NCBI RefSeq assembly: GCF_014656055.1
Contig: NZ_BNBR01000009.1
Span: 291,481 to 355,480, forward strand
Length of the DNA stretch: 64,000 bases
Direction: 5' to 3'
Source: Streptomyces griseosporeus
Lineage (GTDB): Bacteria > Actinomycetota > Actinomycetes > Streptomycetales > Streptomycetaceae
Numbering within the stretch: the stretch's first letter is position 1; each line of letters starts with the position of its first letter. Below, in pieces: positions 1 to 8,299 of the stretch. A program made the translations under genes and the position numbers. The notes under the pieces were generated by a model. That model saw only the letters and a program-made list of their open reading frames with translations, had not been told where the DNA came from and ran no database searches.

Positions 1-2
1 TG

Positions 3-1241
3 AAGTCGTTCCATGTGCCGGGGTGCGGCCGGCCGGTGAAGGTGGCGGTGCTGGGGCTGACGAACCCGGGCATCGCGATCTGGGACAAGGCGTACGTGCA
101 GGGCAAGCTGGCGTTCCCGGGCCTGGAGGAGCAGGCGGCGAAGTGGGTGCCGAAGCTGCGGTCGATGGGCGCGGACGTGGTGATCGTGTCGGCGCACTCG
201 GGTTCCTCGGGCACGTCGTCGTACGGTGACCAGGTGCCGTACGTGGAGAACGCGGCGGCGAACGTGGCGCGGCAGGTGCCGGGGATCGACGCGATCCTGG
301 TGGGGCACGCGCACGTGGAGATCCCGGAGCTGAAGGTCGTCAACGAGCAGACGGGCAAGACGGTCGTGCTGTCGGAGCCGCTGTGCTACGCGGAGCGGCT
401 GACGCTGTTCGACATCGAGCTGGTGTTCCGGCGGGGCCGCTGGGAGGTGGAGTCGGTGGCGGCGTCGCTGCGGAACTCCAACGCGGTGGCGGACGACCCG
501 GCGATCACGCGGCTGCTGGGGGACGCGCACGCGCAGGTGGTGGCGTACGTCAACCAGGTGGTCGGCAAGGCGACGGCGACGCTGACGACGGTCGAGGCGC
601 GGTACAAGGACGCGCCGATCATCGATCTGATCACCAAGGTGCAGGAGGACGTCGTGAAGGCGGCGCTGGCGGGGACGGAGTACGCGTCGCTGCCGGTGAT
701 CGCGCAGGCGTCGCCGTTCTCGCGGACCTCGGAGATCCCGGCGGGCGAGGTGACGATCCGGGATCTGTCGAGCCTGTACGTGTACGACAACACGCTGGTG
801 GCGAAGTTGATGACGGGTGCGCAGCTGCGGGCGTACCTGGAGTACTCGGCGGAGTACTTCGTGCAGACGGCGCCGGACGCGGTGGTCGACGTGGAGAAGC
901 TGACGAACGCGAACGGCCGTCCGGACTACAACTACGACTATGTGTCGGGCCTGTCGTACGACATCGACATCGCGCAGGCGCCCGGTGCGCGGATCAAGAA
1001 CCTGACGTTCCAGGGTGCTCCGCTGGACGACGCGCAGCAGTTCGTGTTCGCGGTGAACAACTACCGCGCCAACGGCGGCGGTGCCTTCCCGTTCGTGGCG
1101 TCGGCGAAGGAGCTGTGGTCGGAGTCGACGGAGATCCGGACGCGGATCGCGGAGTGGGTGACGGCGAAGGGTGTGCTGGACCCGAAGGACTTCGCGTCGG
1201 TGGACTGGAAGCTGACGCGGAACGGTACGCCGGTGTTCTAG
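3..1241 (+). CDS. Bifunctional metallophosphatase/5'-nucleotidase, 3' part (5' end outside window)
   Basis: The reading frame is open to the left edge, so only the last ~413 residues of a normally ~600-residue protein are present. Visible metallophosphoesterase motifs are SAHSG (about residue 60) and the metal-binding GHAH within ILVGHAHVEIPE (~residue 97). The C-terminal 5'-nucleotidase substrate domain follows, with YVYDNTLVAKLMTG, SGLSYDID and NNYRANGGGAFP, the last being typical of the nucleotide-stacking region. Family members dephosphorylate nucleoside 5'-monophosphates or 2',3'-cyclic nucleotides outside the membrane, usually after export. The signal peptide would lie off-window. It converges on the desB-like gene across a shared terminator. 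Family call is firm; substrate is not resolvable. Confidence 0.93.
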   Translation, partial: KSFHVPGCGRPVKVAVLGLTNPGIAIWDKAYVQGKLAFPGLEEQAAKWVPKLRSMGADVVIVSAHSGSSGTSSYGDQVPYVENAAANVARQVPGIDAILVGHAHVEIPELKVVNEQTGKTVVLSEPLCYAERLTLFDIELVFRRGRWEVESVAASLRNSNAVADDPAITRLLGDAHAQVVAYVNQVVGKATATLTTVEARYKDAPIIDLITKVQEDVVKAALAGTEYASLPVIAQASPFSRTSEIPAGEVTIRDLSSLYVYDNTLVAKLMTGAQLRAYLEYSAEYFVQTAPDAVVDVEKLTNANGRPDYNYDYVSGLSYDIDIAQAPGARIKNLTFQGAPLDDAQQFVFAVNNYRANGGGAFPFVASAKELWSESTEIRTRIAEWVTAKGVLDPKDFASVDWKLTRNGTPVF

Positions 1242-1288
1242 GACTTCGGTCCTCCGGGGGCGGGTCGGCGGGTGCCGGCCCGCCCTTT
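1241..1288. terminator. Bidirectional terminator between convergent genes, with a UUCG-loop hairpin
   Basis: Directly after the nucleotidase stop, GGAC-TTCG-GTCC (1241-1252) can form a very stable UUCG tetraloop. Next, GGGCGGG (1258-1264) pairs with CCCGCCC (1279-1285) around an inner CGGC/GCCG stem, followed by TTT. It lies between two convergent genes, so it can serve both strands. Confidence 0.7.
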
Positions 1289-1294
1289 CGCGCT

Positions 1295-2704
1295 TCAGCG
1301 GCCTTCGACGAGGGGGGTGAGGGCGCGGGGCTGCCGGGCCGGGGGGACCCGGTGCTGCTCCTGCAGGCCGAAGGTGGTGAAGGCGGTGCGGTCGGGCAGG
1401 GGGTAGGGGTCCTTGCCGGTGAGGGAGTTGAGGATGGTGGCGCTGCGCCAGGCGGCGAGTCCGAGGTCGGGGGCGCCGACGCCGTGGGTGTGGCGTTCGG
1501 CGTTCTGGACGTACACGGCTCCGGTCACGGCGGGGTCGGTGACGAGGCGGAACTGCTCGTCGACGCGCGGGCGGTCGGCGCTGTCGCGGCGCAGGTAGGG
1601 GTCGAGTCCGGCGAGGAGGCGGCCGAGGGGGCGTTCGCGGTAGCCGGTGGCGAGGACGACGGCGTCGGTGGTGAGGCGGGAGCGGGTGCCCTGCTCGATG
1701 TGTTCGAGGTGGAGTTCGAGCCGGGTGGCGGCGAGGCGTCCGGCGGTGCGGACGCGGACGCCGGGGGTGAGGACGGCGTCGGGCCAGCCGCCGTGCAGGG
1801 TGCGGCGGTACAGCTCGTCGTGGATGGCGGCGAGGGTGCCGGCGTCGATGCCCTTGTGGAGCTGCCACTGGGCGGTGACGAGCTGGTCGCGCACGGGCTC
1901 GGTGAGGCCGTGGAAGTAGCGGGTGTAGTCGGGGGTGAAGTGCTCCAGGCCGAGCTTGGAGTACTCCATGGGGGCGAAGGCGGGGGTGCGGCCGATCCAG
2001 TGGAGGCCTTCGCGGCCGGCGGGGCGGTGGCGCAGCAGGTCGAGGAAGACCTCGGCGCCGGACTGTCCGGAGCCGACGACGGTGACGTGGCCCGCGGCGA
2101 GGAGGGCGGTGCGGTGGTCGAGGTAGTCGGCGGCGTGCAGGACGGGGACGCCGGGTGCGTCGACGAGGGGGCGCAGCGGGTCGGGGACGTGGGGTTCGGT
2201 GCCGATGCCGAGGACGACGTTGCGGGCGTAGGTGCGGCCGAGGGCCTCGGCCTCGCCGTCGGTGTCGAGCTGGGTGTAGTCGACCTCGAAGAGGTCGCGT
2301 TCGGGGTTCCAGCGGACGGCGTCGACCTGGTGGCGGAAGTGCAGGGCGGGGAGGTGGCCGGCGACCCAGCGGCAGTAGGCGTCGTACTCGGCGCGGTGGG
2401 TGTGGAAGCGCTCGGCGAAGTAGAAGGGGAAGAGGCGGTCGCGGGTCCTGAGGTAGTTGAGGAAGGACCAGCGGCTGGTGGGGTCGGCGAGGGTGACGAG
2501 GTCGGCGAGGAAGGGGACCTGGACGGTGGCGCCGTCGATGAGGAGGCCGGGGTGCCAGTCGAAGCCGGGGCGCTGGTCGTAGAAGACGGTGTCGAGTTCG
2601 GTGAGGGGGTGGGCGAGGGCGGCGAGGGAGAGGTTGAAGGGGCCGATGCCGATGCCGACGAGGTCGCGGGGGGCGTCGGGTTCGGGGCGTGGGGGCGTGG
2701 TCAT
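1295..2704 (-). CDS. Lysine/cadaverine/ornithine-type N-monooxygenase (DesB-like)
   Basis: A 469-aa flavin-dependent amine N-hydroxylase of the IucD/SidA/PvdA/DesB family, which makes the hydroxylamine precursor of hydroxamate siderophores. Near the N-terminus is the FAD-binding GIGIGPFNLSLAAL. In the middle is the NADPH-binding VVGSGQSGAEVFLDL. The C-terminal segment has DAVVLATGYRERP. The start is the ATG that overlaps the upstream decarboxylase stop by 4 nt (ATGA), implying translational coupling, so the decarboxylation product is the likely substrate. This is the desA-desB order of desferrioxamine clusters, but no acyltransferase (desC) or NIS synthetase (desD) follows: the next gene is convergent. 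Family is confident; the exact amine substrate is inference. Confidence 0.88.
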   Translation of the reverse strand: MTTPPRPEPDAPRDLVGIGIGPFNLSLAALAHPLTELDTVFYDQRPGFDWHPGLLIDGATVQVPFLADLVTLADPTSRWSFLNYLRTRDRLFPFYFAERFHTHRAEYDAYCRWVAGHLPALHFRHQVDAVRWNPERDLFEVDYTQLDTDGEAEALGRTYARNVVLGIGTEPHVPDPLRPLVDAPGVPVLHAADYLDHRTALLAAGHVTVVGSGQSGAEVFLDLLRHRPAGREGLHWIGRTPAFAPMEYSKLGLEHFTPDYTRYFHGLTEPVRDQLVTAQWQLHKGIDAGTLAAIHDELYRRTLHGGWPDAVLTPGVRVRTAGRLAATRLELHLEHIEQGTRSRLTTDAVVLATGYRERPLGRLLAGLDPYLRRDSADRPRVDEQFRLVTDPAVTGAVYVQNAERHTHGVGAPDLGLAAWRSATILNSLTGKDPYPLPDRTAFTTFGLQEQHRVPPARQPRALTPLVEGR

Positions 2705-4071
2705 GCGGGGGTGTGTCCTTCGGCGAGTGCGGTGACGTGGGCGAGGAGCCGGGTGAGGTCGGCGGGCCGGGTGTGGGGGTTGAGGAGGGTGGCCTTGAGC
2801 CAGAGGCGGCCGTCGGGGCGGGCGCGGCCGAGGACGGCGCGGCCGTCGGTGAGCAGGCGGAGGCGTATCGCGGCGACGGTGGTGTCGGGGGCGCCGGCGG
2901 GGCGGAAGAGGACGGTGCTGAGGGCGGGCCGGTCGTAGAGGTCCAGGGCGGGGTCGGCGGCGACGAGGTCGGCGAGGTGCCGGGCGTGGTCGAGGACCTG
3001 GTCGACGAGGGCGCCGAGGCCGGTGCGGCCGAGGGCCTTGAGGGTGACGGCGATCTTGAGGGCGTCGGGGCGGCGGCTGGTGCGCGGGGAGCGGCCGAGG
3101 AGGTCGGGCAGGCCGGCGTCGGTGTCGTCGTCGGCGTTGAGGTAGTCGGCGCGCTGCTGGAGCGGGGTGAGGTCGGCGGGGTCGCGGACGGCGAGGAGGC
3201 CGGCGGCGACGGGCTGCCAGCCGAGTTTGTGCAGGTCGAGGGTGACGGTGTGGGCGGCGTCGAGGCCGGTCAGCCGGGCCCGGTGGGTGTCGCTGAAGAG
3301 GAGGGGCCCGGCGTAGGCGGCGTCGATGTGCAGGCGGGCGCCGTGGGCGGCGCACAGGGCGGCGATGTCGGGGAGGGGGTCGATGAGGCCGGCGTCGGTG
3401 GTGCCGGCGGTGGCGGCGACGAGGTGCGGCCCGGGCAGGCGGGTCAGGGCCTCGTCGAGGGCGACCGGGTCGAGGGTGCCGGCGGGGGTGGGTACGGCGA
3501 CGGGGTCGGGCAGGCCGAGCAGCCAGGCGGCGCGGGGCAGGGAGTGGTGGGCGTTCGCGCCGTGCACGAGGCGCAGGCCGGCGCCGTGGATCTCGCGGGC
3601 GAGGAGGAGGGCGAGCTGGTTGGACTCGGTGCCGCCGGTGGTGACGAGGGCGTCGGCGAGGCCGGCCTGCCGGGCGAGGGTGCGGGTGAGCAGGGCCTCC
3701 AGCGCGGAGGCGGCGGGGGCCTGGTCCCAGGAGTCGAGGGAGGGGTTGAGGGCGGAGGCGGCGAGGTCGGCGGCGACGGCCACGGCGAGGGGCGGGCAGT
3801 GCAGGTGCGCGGCGCACAGCGGGTCGGCGGGGTCGGCGGCGCCCTCGGCGAGGGCGGTGACGAGCGTGCGCAGGGCATCGGGGTCGCCCTGTTCGGGCAG
3901 GAGGTCGCCCACCGCGTCCCGCAGCCGTGCGGTGACCTGCTCGGGGCCGCCGGGGGGCAGGGGGCCGCCGCGGGCGCGGGTGCCGTCGGCGAGGGCGTCG
4001 AGGACGGTGTGGAGCAGGGGCCGCAGGGCGCTCGGACCGTGGGGTCCTGAGGCGAGGGGCGGCGTGCTCAT
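2701..4071 (-). CDS. PLP-dependent (group II) amino-acid decarboxylase, DesA-like
   Basis: A 456-aa pyridoxal-phosphate decarboxylase of Pfam Pyridoxal_deC, the family of lysine decarboxylase DesA, diaminobutyrate decarboxylase and aromatic amino-acid decarboxylases. The PLP-lysine motif is LDLHKLGWQP; the upstream Asp motif is HIDAAYAGPL and the phosphate-binding region includes TAGTTDAGLIDP. GGAGG sits 7 nt before the ATG. Its coupling to an N-hydroxylase suggests lysine-to-cadaverine (or ornithine-to-putrescine) decarboxylation for a hydroxamate, but the sequence alone cannot exclude another amino acid. No DmdR-type iron box was recognised upstream, which is unusual for a siderophore gene. 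Confidence 0.85.
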   Translation of the reverse strand: MSTPPLASGPHGPSALRPLLHTVLDALADGTRARGGPLPPGGPEQVTARLRDAVGDLLPEQGDPDALRTLVTALAEGAADPADPLCAAHLHCPPLAVAVAADLAASALNPSLDSWDQAPAASALEALLTRTLARQAGLADALVTTGGTESNQLALLLAREIHGAGLRLVHGANAHHSLPRAAWLLGLPDPVAVPTPAGTLDPVALDEALTRLPGPHLVAATAGTTDAGLIDPLPDIAALCAAHGARLHIDAAYAGPLLFSDTHRARLTGLDAAHTVTLDLHKLGWQPVAAGLLAVRDPADLTPLQQRADYLNADDDTDAGLPDLLGRSPRTSRRPDALKIAVTLKALGRTGLGALVDQVLDHARHLADLVAADPALDLYDRPALSTVLFRPAGAPDTTVAAIRLRLLTDGRAVLGRARPDGRLWLKATLLNPHTRPADLTRLLAHVTALAEGHTPA

Positions 4072-4497
4072 CGGGGCCTCCGGGGCGGCGCGGGGCGGGG
4101 TTTCCAGGTTGTCCCTGGTTGCGGCGGCGCGTCCGGAAAGTGCACGAACGGAACCCGAAAGGGGTACGGGGGTGGGGCGGCGGGGGGTGCTGGGGCGGGG
4201 GTGTGGTTGGGGGCTATGGGCGACCGGAGTGTGGGGGCCCGGCGGGTGGCGCGATGTGCAGACGGGCGCACGGGGATGAGCGGTGCCATGACAACCGCGC
4301 CGTTCTCGGCGCAGCCCGCCGCGGCGGGGGGCGGGTGCCGGTCACGGGCGGGCTGCGGGCCGGATCACGGTCTCCCGGCCGGTGCGCGCAGGGTGATGCC
4401 GGGCGTGGTCACCTTCACGCTGCGCATCCGGGTGGGGCGTTGAGGGGACGGGGGCCGGTCGCCGTGAACGGTCAGGGCGGCGGCCGGCCCCCGGGTG
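4072..4497. other. Intergenic region upstream of the decarboxylase
   Basis: This 426-bp gap lies between the decarboxylase start and the end of pepN. Near the decarboxylase is an inverted repeat CCAGG-TTGTC-CCTGG (about 4105-4119) that could be an operator. Poly-G stretches follow (4160-4210). A short open frame at 4288-4443 is listed separately. No tRNA or strong terminator was seen. Confidence 0.5.
4288..4443 (+). CDS. Possible 51-aa small protein (doubtful)
   Basis: ATG at 4288 (or 4276) opens a short frame ending at a TGA at 4443, encoding a Cys-, Gly- and Ala-rich peptide that begins MTTAPFSAQPA and ends TFTLRIRVGR. Third positions are mostly G/C, as in neighbouring genes, but in DNA this GC-rich that is weak evidence. 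No good Shine-Dalgarno sequence precedes either start and I recognise no family. It may be chance. Confidence 0.22.
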   Translation: MTTAPFSAQPAAAGGGCRSRAGCGPDHGLPAGARRVMPGVVTFTLRIRVGR

Positions 4498-6990
4498 TCA
4501 CGCCTGCCGGACGCGCAACGCGCGGGCCAGGTCGTCGAGTTGGTCGGCGAGCTTGCGACGCAGGGCGGGGATGGGGTCGGCGTCGCGCAGGCACTCCTCG
4601 CCGAGGCGGAGGGTGGTCTCGTCGACGGCGTGGGCGGGGAAGGCCCAGCGTCCGGCGGCCTCGGCGATGGCGGGGCCGCGGCGGGCGGCGAGGGCGACGG
4701 CGTCCCGGTAGTAGCGGGGCACGTAGTCGCCGAGGAGGCCGGCCTGTTCGGGCTGCCAGAAGCCCTGGGCGGTGGCGGTGAACAGGTAGTTGGACAGCTC
4801 GTCGCGGGCGAACATCGCCTCCCAGGCGCGGGCCTTGGCGTCCGCGTCGGGCAGCGCGGCCCGGCAGCGGGCGGCGCCCTCCTGGCCGGAGGCGCTGGGG
4901 TCGCGGTCGAGTTCGGCGGCGATGGCGGCCTCGTCGGTGGCGCCGAGGACGGCGAGCCGGGCGAGGATGCGCCAGCGCAGCTCGGGGTCGAGTTCGGGAC
5001 CGCCGGGGACGGTGCCGTCGGCGAGCCAGGCGGCGATGGTGTCCGGCTGGGCCGCGGTGTCGATGTAGTGGCGTACGGCGATCAGCCGCAGGCCGGGGTG
5101 GTCGCCGTCCTCGGTGCGGCGGATGAGGGCGCGGCACAGGGCGGCCAGCCCGGCGAGGGCGGCGGGCCGCGCCTCGGGGCTGACGTAGCGGTCGGCGACC
5201 TGGGCGCGGGCGAAGCCGAGGACGCCCTGGACGAGGGCGAGGTCGGTCTCCTCGGGGAGGTGGGCGCCGGCCGTGGCCAGGTAGTCGGCGGGGGCGAGGT
5301 CGCCGTCGCGGACCATGTCGCGCAGGCTGTTCCAGACGACCGCGCGGGTGAGTGGTGTGGGGATGCCGGACAGGCCGCGCAGGGCGGTCTCCAGGGAGTG
5401 CTCGTCCAGGCGGATCTTGGCGTAGGTGTGGTCGAGGTCGTTGGGGACGACGAGGGCGGGGCGGGCGCCGGGGCGGGCCTCGGGGGCGTCCTGGGGGACG
5501 TCCGCCTCGTACTGCTCGCGCAGGACCAGGGTGCGGCCGTCGTTGAGGTCGCGGTCGTAGACGCCGATGGTGGCGCGGTGCGGGCGGCTGCCCTCGCGGT
5601 GCAGGGCCAGGGTCCAGGTGCCGGGGCGGGCGTCGACGGAGGCGGTGAGCGTGTCGACGCCGGTCGTGCGCAGCCACGCGTCCGCCCAGGCGTGCACGTC
5701 GCGTTCGGTGTGCGCGGCGAGGGAGTCGATGAAGTCGGCGAGGGTGGCGTTGGCGAACTTGTGCCGGGCGAAGTGGGTGTTGATGCCGGCGAGGAAGTCC
5801 TTCTCGCCGAGCCAGGTGACGAGCTGCCGCAGGGCGGAGGCGCCCTTGGCGTAGGAGATGCCGTCGAAGTTGAGCATCGCGGAGGCGGTGTCGTCGACCT
5901 GTTCGGGGGCGACGGGGTGGGTGGAGGGGCGCTGGTCGGCGTCGTAGCCCCAGGCCTTGCGGACGACGCCGAAGTCGGTCCAGGTGTCGGTGAAGCGGGT
6001 GGCCTCGGTGAGGGTCTGGTAGCCCATGTACTCGGCGAAGGACTCGTTCAGCCAGATGTCGTCCCACCACTTGAGGGTGACGAGGTCGCCGAACCACATG
6101 TGGGCCATCTCGTGGGCGATGACCATGGCGCGGGTCTGGCGTTCGGTGTCGGTGACGGCGGAGCGGTAGACGAACTCGTCGCGGAAGGTGACCAGTCCGG
6201 GGTTCTCCATGGCGCCCGCGTTGAACTCGGGCACGAAGGCCTGGTCGTAGGAGTCGAAGGGGTAGGGCTCCTCGAACTTCTCGTGGTAGCGGTCGTAGCA
6301 CGCGCGCGTGATGCCGAGGATCTCCTCGGCGTCGGCGTCGAGGTAGGGCGCGAGGGAGCGGCGGCAGTGGATGCCGAAGGGCAGACCGCGGTGTTCGGTG
6401 CGCACGGAGTGCCAGGGGCCGGCGGCGACGGCGACGAGGTAGGTGGAGATGGGCGGGGTGGTCGCGGCCTTCCAGCGGCCCTCGCCGAGGTGTTCGGTGA
6501 CGCCGTTGGCGAGGACGGTCCAGCCGTCGGGGGCGGTGACGGTGAGGTCGAAGACGGCCTTGAGGTCGGGCTGGTCGAAGGCGGCGAAGACGCGCTGGAC
6601 GTCCTCCATGAACAGCTGGGTGTAGAGGTAGGTCTCGCCGTCGGTGGGGTCGGTGAAGCGGTGCATGCCCTCGCCGGTGCGGGAGTAGCGCATGGTGGCG
6701 TGCAGCTGCAGCTCGTGCTCGCCGGCGGTGAGGTTCTTCAGCGGGAGGCGGTTGCCGTCGAGGCTGTCGGGGTCGAGGGGCCGGCCGTCGAGGGTGGCGG
6801 AGTGCAGCTCGGCGGGCTTGAGTTCGACGAACGTGTCAGCGTCGGCCCGTGCGGTGAACCGGATGGTGGTGCGGGAGTCGAAGGTGTCGTCGCCGCCGGT
6901 CAGATCGAGGTCGATCGTGTAGCGGTGGACGTCGAGGAGCCGGGCACGGGTGTGCGCTTCGTCGCGCGTCAGTACGGACATGCAGGACAT
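4498..6990 (-). CDS. pepN: Aminopeptidase N (M1 zinc metallopeptidase)
   Basis: An ~830-aa cytosolic aminopeptidase that removes N-terminal residues from peptides. It shows the exopeptidase motif GAMEN (~residue 259) and the zinc motif HEMAHMWFGD (~291), with the third ligand Glu in WLNESFAEY. An ERAP1_C-like helical C-terminal half follows. Two in-frame ATGs lie 9 nt apart. The outer one (6990, MSCMSVLTRDEA) has AGG 4 nt upstream; the inner one (6981, MSVLTRDEA) matches the usual annotated start but has no well-placed ribosome site. Length is close to Streptomyces PepN (~850 aa). It appears monocistronic. Confidence 0.95.
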   Translation of the reverse strand: MSCMSVLTRDEAHTRARLLDVHRYTIDLDLTGGDDTFDSRTTIRFTARADADTFVELKPAELHSATLDGRPLDPDSLDGNRLPLKNLTAGEHELQLHATMRYSRTGEGMHRFTDPTDGETYLYTQLFMEDVQRVFAAFDQPDLKAVFDLTVTAPDGWTVLANGVTEHLGEGRWKAATTPPISTYLVAVAAGPWHSVRTEHRGLPFGIHCRRSLAPYLDADAEEILGITRACYDRYHEKFEEPYPFDSYDQAFVPEFNAGAMENPGLVTFRDEFVYRSAVTDTERQTRAMVIAHEMAHMWFGDLVTLKWWDDIWLNESFAEYMGYQTLTEATRFTDTWTDFGVVRKAWGYDADQRPSTHPVAPEQVDDTASAMLNFDGISYAKGASALRQLVTWLGEKDFLAGINTHFARHKFANATLADFIDSLAAHTERDVHAWADAWLRTTGVDTLTASVDARPGTWTLALHREGSRPHRATIGVYDRDLNDGRTLVLREQYEADVPQDAPEARPGARPALVVPNDLDHTYAKIRLDEHSLETALRGLSGIPTPLTRAVVWNSLRDMVRDGDLAPADYLATAGAHLPEETDLALVQGVLGFARAQVADRYVSPEARPAALAGLAALCRALIRRTEDGDHPGLRLIAVRHYIDTAAQPDTIAAWLADGTVPGGPELDPELRWRILARLAVLGATDEAAIAAELDRDPSASGQEGAARCRAALPDADAKARAWEAMFARDELSNYLFTATAQGFWQPEQAGLLGDYVPRYYRDAVALAARRGPAIAEAAGRWAFPAHAVDETTLRLGEECLRDADPIPALRRKLADQLDDLARALRVRQA

Positions 6991-7037
6991 GCTGCCTGAT
7001 GGCCCCGGCGTCGCACAGGGGCGGATCGGTACGTGCG

Positions 7038-7574
7038 CTATGTCGCCTCGTGCGCGGGCGCCGGTGTGCCGGGGTCGCGCTGGAGCGGCACCCGCGTGGG
7101 CGGGGCGGCGGCGGTGCCGGGCGGGTCGGCGGGGCCGGGGTCCTTGACGAGGGCGCGCAGTTCGCGGATCTCGGCCTCCAGGGCGAGGCGGTGCCGGTGC
7201 GCGTCGTAGAGGTAGCGGATCTTGGTGCGCAGGATCCACGGGTCGACGGGTTTGGTGATCAGGTCGGCGACGCCGAGGCGGTAGGCGGCGCCGGCGAGGT
7301 CCTGGTCGGCGCCGAAGCCGGTGAGCAGGACGACGGGGATGTGCTGGGTCTGTTCCAGGCGCCGCAGGTAGCGGACGACCTCCAGGCCGTCGGCGCCGGG
7401 GGCGCGCAGGTCCAGCACGAGGAGGCCGACGCGGCCGCGCAGGACCTGCTTGAGCGCCTCGTCGCCGCTGGTGGCGCGGCCCAGCGGGTAGCCGAGCGGG
7501 GCGAGGGCGCTCTCCAGGGCGTACAGGGTGCCCTGGTGGTCGTCGACGATGAGGATCTCGGCATCCGACGGCAT
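7038..7574 (-). CDS. Stand-alone response-regulator receiver protein
   Basis: A 178-aa protein made of one CheY-like receiver domain (residues ~5-125) plus a short helical tail and a Pro/Ala-rich end. The acidic pocket is Asp11-Asp12, the phospho-acceptor is Asp55 in VLDLRAPG, and the conserved Thr85 (LLTG) and Lys108 (ITKPV) are present, so it should be phosphorylatable. There is no DNA-binding or enzymatic output domain. The segment RHRLALEAEIRELRALV looks like a short coiled coil that could pair with a partner. No histidine kinase lies next to it. It likely relays signal through protein contact, but the partner is unknown. Confidence 0.9.
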   Translation of the reverse strand: MPSDAEILIVDDHQGTLYALESALAPLGYPLGRATSGDEALKQVLRGRVGLLVLDLRAPGADGLEVVRYLRRLEQTQHIPVVLLTGFGADQDLAGAAYRLGVADLITKPVDPWILRTKIRYLYDAHRHRLALEAEIRELRALVKDPGPADPPGTAAAPPTRVPLQRDPGTPAPAHEAT

Positions 7575-7715
7575 GGCCCGCCCGTCCCTCCCGCGGTGGG
7601 GCAGCCGGCCGGGTCCGCCGCACTGACTGCGTGTGGCGCGACTTTCACCGGCTGTGCACGTCGCAGCATGCCCCGCCGGAGCCGCGCTGTCACGCCCTTT
7701 TGGCGTACACGCAGG

Positions 7716-8156
7716 TCAGCCGGTGGCGGGGGTGCGGTCGCCGGAGGGGGTCGTTCCGCCGGCCGGGGCGGAGCCGTCCGCCGGGGCGGGGCCGTCCGCC
7801 GGGGCGGGCCCGTCGGCCGGGGGCGTTCCGTTGGCGGCGGTGTCGGCGATGTGCTCGTGGTGGCGGATGACCTCCGCGATGATGAAGTTCAGGAACTTCT
7901 CGGCGAACGCCGGGTCGAGGTGGGCGCTTTCGGCCAGGGCGCGCAGCCGGGCGATCTGGCGGGCCTCGCGCTCGGGGTCGGCCGGCGGCAGCTGGTGGGC
8001 GGCCTTGAGGTGGCCGACCTGCTGGGTGCACTTGAAGCGCTCGGCGAGCATGTGGACGACGGCGGCGTCGATGTTGTCGATGCTCTCGCGGAGCCGGGCG
8101 AGCTCGGCGCGGACGGCCGGGTCGACGTCACCGGTACCGGTGTTGCTGGTGGTCAT
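7716..8156 (-). CDS. Chorismate mutase (AroQ/type II fold) with repeat-rich tail
   Basis: A 146-aa protein whose residues ~12-102 form an all-helical chorismate mutase domain: LRESIDNIDAAVVHMLAERF, then KAAHQLPPADPEREARQI, with helix 3 ending in IIAEVIRHHEHI. The enzyme converts chorismate to prephenate on the way to Phe and Tyr. There is no secretion signal, so it is cytosolic. The last ~40 residues are a low-complexity PADGPA-type repeat that the domain does not need, encoded by ~18-bp tandem repeats in the DNA. It is monocistronic. Confidence 0.9.
   Translation of the reverse strand: MTTSNTGTGDVDPAVRAELARLRESIDNIDAAVVHMLAERFKCTQQVGHLKAAHQLPPADPEREARQIARLRALAESAHLDPAFAEKFLNFIIAEVIRHHEHIADTAANGTPPADGPAPADGPAPADGSAPAGGTTPSGDRTPATG
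7755..7826. repeat. 18-bp tandem repeats in the 3' end of the chorismate mutase gene
   Basis: Two exact copies of an 18-bp unit (7773-7790 and 7791-7808, beginning GCCGTCCGCCGG) are flanked by diverged copies on either side. They encode the repeated PADGPA tail. The period is a multiple of three, so copy-number changes would keep the frame. Confidence 0.75.
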
Positions 8157-8299
8157 GGCCGTTCACCCTAGTGCGTCGCCGGTCGGCGGGCGTTCCGTGT
8201 CCGCGGGCCGGAACCGGACATGACCTGCGGCGGGCGTCCCGGGGCCGGGTACGGCTGCGTACAGTGGAAGCGGGCTCGGAGCGTCTTGGGGGTACAGGC

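Noticed and set aside
383..2938. A long plus-strand frame spanning the nucleotidase end and the desB-like gene
   Set aside because: It crosses the terminator hairpins, overlaps two well-supported genes in other frames and shows only Gly/Ala/Val-rich low-complexity sequence.
4072..4200. Iron box upstream of the desA-like gene
   Set aside because: The only symmetric element is CCAGG-TTGTC-CCTGG, which does not resemble the TTAGGTTAGGCTAACCTAA-type site.
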